Shown here piece by piece: positions 61,556 through 64,000 of a stretch of 64,000 nt of DNA. The DNA comes from Bacteroidales bacterium UBA2712 (lineage in GTDB: Bacteria; Bacteroidota; Bacteroidia; Bacteroidales; Paludibacteraceae), in NCBI GenBank assembly GCA_002354055.1, contig DEKW01000021.1, positions 1 through 64,000 on the forward strand, written 5' to 3'. The notes beneath the pieces are model-generated. The model was given only the letters and a program-made list of their open reading frames with translations, ran no database searches and had not been told where the DNA came from. Numbering within the stretch: the stretch's first letter is position 1; every line of letters begins with the position of its first letter. The position numbers and the translations under genes were made by a program.

Positions 61556-64000
61556 TTATTGCTCGTCCTCAACGGCTGCTTGAGCGGCTGCGAGGCGTGC
61601 GATAGGTACGCGGAACGGACTGCAGGATGCGTAGTTCATACCCACGCGGGCGCAGAACTTAACGGAGCTCGGCTCACCACCGTGCTCGCCGCAGATACCC
61701 GTACGAAGTCCCGGACGAACGGCACGACCTTTCTCTACTGCCATCTTGATCAGCTGACCAACGCCATTCTGGTCGAGAACCTGGAACGGATCGACCTTGA
61801 GGATCTTCTTCTCGAGGTAAACAGGGAGGAAGGAAGCGATATCGTCACGGCTGTAACCGAAGGTCATCTGGGTCAAGTCATTGGTTCCGAAGGAGAAGTA
61901 CTGAGCCTCGGTAGCGATACGGTCTGCGGTCAGCGCAGCACGCGGGATCTCGATCATCGTACCGATCTCGAACTCTACCTCTACGCCGTACTCAGCGAAG
62001 ACTTCTTTCGCTACGCGCTGGATGATCTCTTTCTGCTGCTTGAGCTCATAGAGGATACCGATCAGCGGAACCATGATCTCCGGCATCGGGTTCTTGCCCT
62101 CTTTCTTGAGTTCGCAAGCGGCACCGAGGATAGCGCGGGTCTGCATCGCGGTGATCTCCGGGAAGGTGATTCCCAGACGGCAACCACGGTGACCGAGCAT
62201 CGGGTTGTTCTCTGCCAACTGAGCTACACGGGTCTGGATCTCCTCAACGGAAACGCCCATCTCTTTCGCCATCTGCTCTTGTCCCTTCAGATCATGCGGA
62301 ACGAACTCGTGCAAAGGCGGGTCGAGCAGACGGATGTTCACAGGCAGGCCGTCCATCGCCTCGAGGATACCCTTGAAGTCTGCCTTCTGATAGGGGAGCA
62401 GTTTAGCCAGTGCTTTCTCGCGTCCTGCGCTGTCCTTGGCGAGAATCATCTCACGCATAGCGATAATCTTCTGGTCGTCGAAGAACATGTGCTCGGTACG
62501 AGTCAGACCGATACCCTTAGCGCCGAACTGACGAGCTACGCGAGCGTCGTGCGGGGTGTCGGCGTTGGTACGAACCTGCAGTTTGGTATATTTGTCGCAG
62601 AGGTCCATGAGGGCCTTGAAATCGCCACTGAGTTCAGCAGCCTTCGTCGGGATCTCACCTGCATAGACCTGGCCGGTCGAACCGTTGAGGGAGATGTAGT
62701 CGCCCTCTTTGTAGGTCACGCCTTCGATCTTCACGGTCTTGGCTTTGTAATCCACGAGGATGGCACCTGCGCCGGAGACGCAGCATTTACCCATACCGCG
62801 AGCCACTACGGCAGCGTGCGAAGTCATACCGCCGCGTGCGGTGAGGATACCTTCGGCAGCGGACATACCTGCGAGGTCTTCAGGGCTGGTCTCAATACGA
62901 ACCATGACTACCTTATGACCGTTCTCGTGCCACTCCTGTGCGTCATCAGCGTGGAAGACGATCTGTCCGCATGCTGCACCCGGAGATGCCGGCAGACCCT
63001 GGGTGATCACTTTAGCTTTCTTCAGCGCCTCTTTGTCGAAGACAGGGTGGAGCAGCTCGTCGAGTTTCAGCGGCTCGCAGCGCATGATCGCCTCTTTCTC
63101 GGAGATCACGCCCTCGCGTACGAGGTCCATGGCGATCTTCACCATCGCGGTACCGGTACGCTTGCCGTTACGGGTCTGGAGGAACCAGAGCTTGCCTTCC
63201 TGTACGGTGAACTCCATATCCTGCATGTCGCGGTAGTGGTCCTCGAGCTTCTGCTGGATCTCGTTGAGCTCGGCGTAGAGCTTCGGCATGGCTTCCTCCA
63301 TCGACGGATATTTGCTGGCACGCTCCTCTTCGCTGATGCCCTGGAGCGCTGCCCAACGGCGGCTACCCTCGAGGGTGATCTGCTGCGGAGTACGGATACC
63401 GGCTACGACGTCCTCACCCTGTGCGTTCACGAGGTACTCGCCGTTGAAGAGGTTCTCGCCGGTAGCGGCATCACGGCTGAAGCAAACGCCGGTAGCGGAG
63501 GTCTCGCCCATGTTACCGAAGACCATCGCCATGACGGAGACAGCCGTTCCCCATTCGTCAGGGATACCTTCCATCTTACGATAGAGGATCGCGCGCTCGT
63601 TCATCCAGCTGCGGAAGACAGCGCAGATAGCGCCCCAGAGCTGCTCGATAGGATCGTCCGGGAAATCCTTGCCGGTCTGCGCTTTGATAGCGGCTTTGAA
63701 ACGCTTAACGAGCTCTTTGAGCTCCTCTACGTTCAGGTCCTTGTCCAGCTTGATGCCGCGGATCTCCTTCACCTCCTCGATGATCTTCTCAAACGGGTCG
63801 ATGTCGGTCTTGTTGACCGGCTTCATGCCCAGCACGACGTCGCCGTACATCTGTACGAAACGGCGGTAGGAGTCATACACGAAGTGGGGGTTGTTGGTTT
63901 TGGCTACCATGCCTTCTGCTACGGTATCGTTCAGACCGAGGTTGAGGATGGTATCCATCATACCCGGCATGGATGCGCGTGCACCCGAACGAACGGAGAC
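61556..64000 (-). CDS. ppdK: Pyruvate, phosphate dikinase (5' end beyond the window)
   Basis: Interconverts pyruvate, ATP and phosphate with PEP, AMP and pyrophosphate, a key step in PPi-based glycolysis of anaerobes. The visible 814 residues start in the N-terminal nucleotide-binding region (SVRSGARASMPGMMDTIL). They continue through the phospho-carrier domain with the catalytic His (GGMTSHAAVVARGMGKC) to the PEP/pyruvate barrel (GTNDLTQMTFGYSRDD; C-terminal GICGEHGGEPSSVKF). The reading frame is open to base 64000 on the minus strand, so the start lies outside. It is upstream of the transporter and dedA genes in the same orientation. Confidence 0.97.
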   Translation of the reverse strand, partial: VSVRSGARASMPGMMDTILNLGLNDTVAEGMVAKTNNPHFVYDSYRRFVQMYGDVVLGMKPVNKTDIDPFEKIIEEVKEIRGIKLDKDLNVEELKELVKRFKAAIKAQTGKDFPDDPIEQLWGAICAVFRSWMNERAILYRKMEGIPDEWGTAVSVMAMVFGNMGETSATGVCFSRDAATGENLFNGEYLVNAQGEDVVAGIRTPQQITLEGSRRWAALQGISEEERASKYPSMEEAMPKLYAELNEIQQKLEDHYRDMQDMEFTVQEGKLWFLQTRNGKRTGTAMVKIAMDLVREGVISEKEAIMRCEPLKLDELLHPVFDKEALKKAKVITQGLPASPGAACGQIVFHADDAQEWHENGHKVVMVRIETSPEDLAGMSAAEGILTARGGMTSHAAVVARGMGKCCVSGAGAILVDYKAKTVKIEGVTYKEGDYISLNGSTGQVYAGEIPTKAAELSGDFKALMDLCDKYTKLQVRTNADTPHDARVARQFGAKGIGLTRTEHMFFDDQKIIAMREMILAKDSAGREKALAKLLPYQKADFKGILEAMDGLPVNIRLLDPPLHEFVPHDLKGQEQMAKEMGVSVEEIQTRVAQLAENNPMLGHRGCRLGITFPEITAMQTRAILGAACELKKEGKNPMPEIMVPLIGILYELKQQKEIIQRVAKEVFAEYGVEVEFEIGTMIEIPRAALTADRIATEAQYFSFGTNDLTQMTFGYSRDDIASFLPVYLEKKILKVDPFQVLDQNGVGQLIKMAVEKGRAVRPGLRTGICGEHGGEPSSVKFCARVGMNYASCSPFRVPIARLAAAQAAVEDEQ

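Noticed and set aside
1..64000. Prophage, insertion sequences, integrases, toxin-antitoxin or restriction systems
   Set aside because: I looked for transposase, integrase and phage structural motifs in all long frames and found none; gene content is core throughout.

Overview
The window reads as a piece of a chromosome from a member of the Bacteroidota, order Bacteroidales. Promoters have the TTTG / 19-20 nt / TAnnTTTG form of that phylum and there are no obvious Shine-Dalgarno sequences. Other pointers are a PorT-like type IX secretion protein, exported proteins with conserved C-terminal tails, a C10 cysteine protease, a Rho factor with a long charged insertion, a FatA-type acyl-ACP thioesterase and a pyruvate phosphate dikinase. 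I see no prophage, insertion sequence, CRISPR array or plasmid module. Genes are dense, in alternating operons, and most encode core functions.

Layout: (1) 1-6231, plus strand: end of an unrecognised gene, pheS, cdd, an LptF/G permease, ribBA and a secreted His/Trp/Tyr-rich protein. (2) 6288-11328, minus: cdsA, an LpxL-like acyltransferase, a family 2 glycosyltransferase, ftsY, aspA. (3) 11415-12641, plus: a small acidic protein and ribF. (4) 12601-19525, minus: rho, aroQ, a TonB-receptor-like barrel, porT and a beta-helix-like lipoprotein. (5) 19733-25148, plus: M20 dipeptidase, C10 protease, PatB-like lyase, DUF2520 protein. (6) mutY (minus); HU, a 29-residue basic protein and RNase E/G (plus). 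(7) 28344-31667, minus: S9 peptidase lipoprotein, acyl-ACP thioesterase and a stand-alone copy of the C-terminal domain of B12-dependent ribonucleotide reductase. (8) 31756-46560, mostly plus: beta-CASP nuclease, tRNA-Pro (minus), HAD phosphatase, PlsC, C_GCAxxG protein, lpdA, two secreted endonuclease I paralogues, acyl-CoA ligase, coaX, an outer-membrane protein, a TPR protein, lptC and fabG. (9) 46649-50047, minus: two GH13 lipoproteins. (10) 50135-53631: a GtrB-like glycosyltransferase and an unknown protein, facing a PagL-like lipid A deacylase. (11) 53714-59564, plus: murC-ftsQ-ftsA-ftsZ and a Wzz-like two-membrane-segment protein. (12) 59580-64000, minus: ppdK (truncated by the window edge), an NhaD-like transporter and dedA.

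Envelope building is the common theme: phospholipid and lipid A acylation (cdsA, plsC, LpxL-like, PagL-like), LPS transport (LptF/G, LptC), glycosyltransferases, peptidoglycan and division (murC, ftsQAZ), and export through type IX secretion (PorT with three likely cargo proteins).

The most unusual signals are not genes. First, five of the six divergent protein-gene pairs share one promoter module of exactly 48 bp, in which both -33 boxes lie in a single TTTG...CAAA palindrome. Second, many operon junctions hold short degenerate tandem repeats with recurring sequence families, and the same families also occur in frame inside surface loops of conserved enzymes (MutY, AroQ), with similar unmatched insertions in MurC, LpdA, RibBA and a glycosyltransferase. 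Third, two secreted-protein genes are preceded by nearly identical sigma-54-like -24/-12 elements. Fourth, two intrinsic terminators are embedded in the coding sequence of the convergent neighbour.
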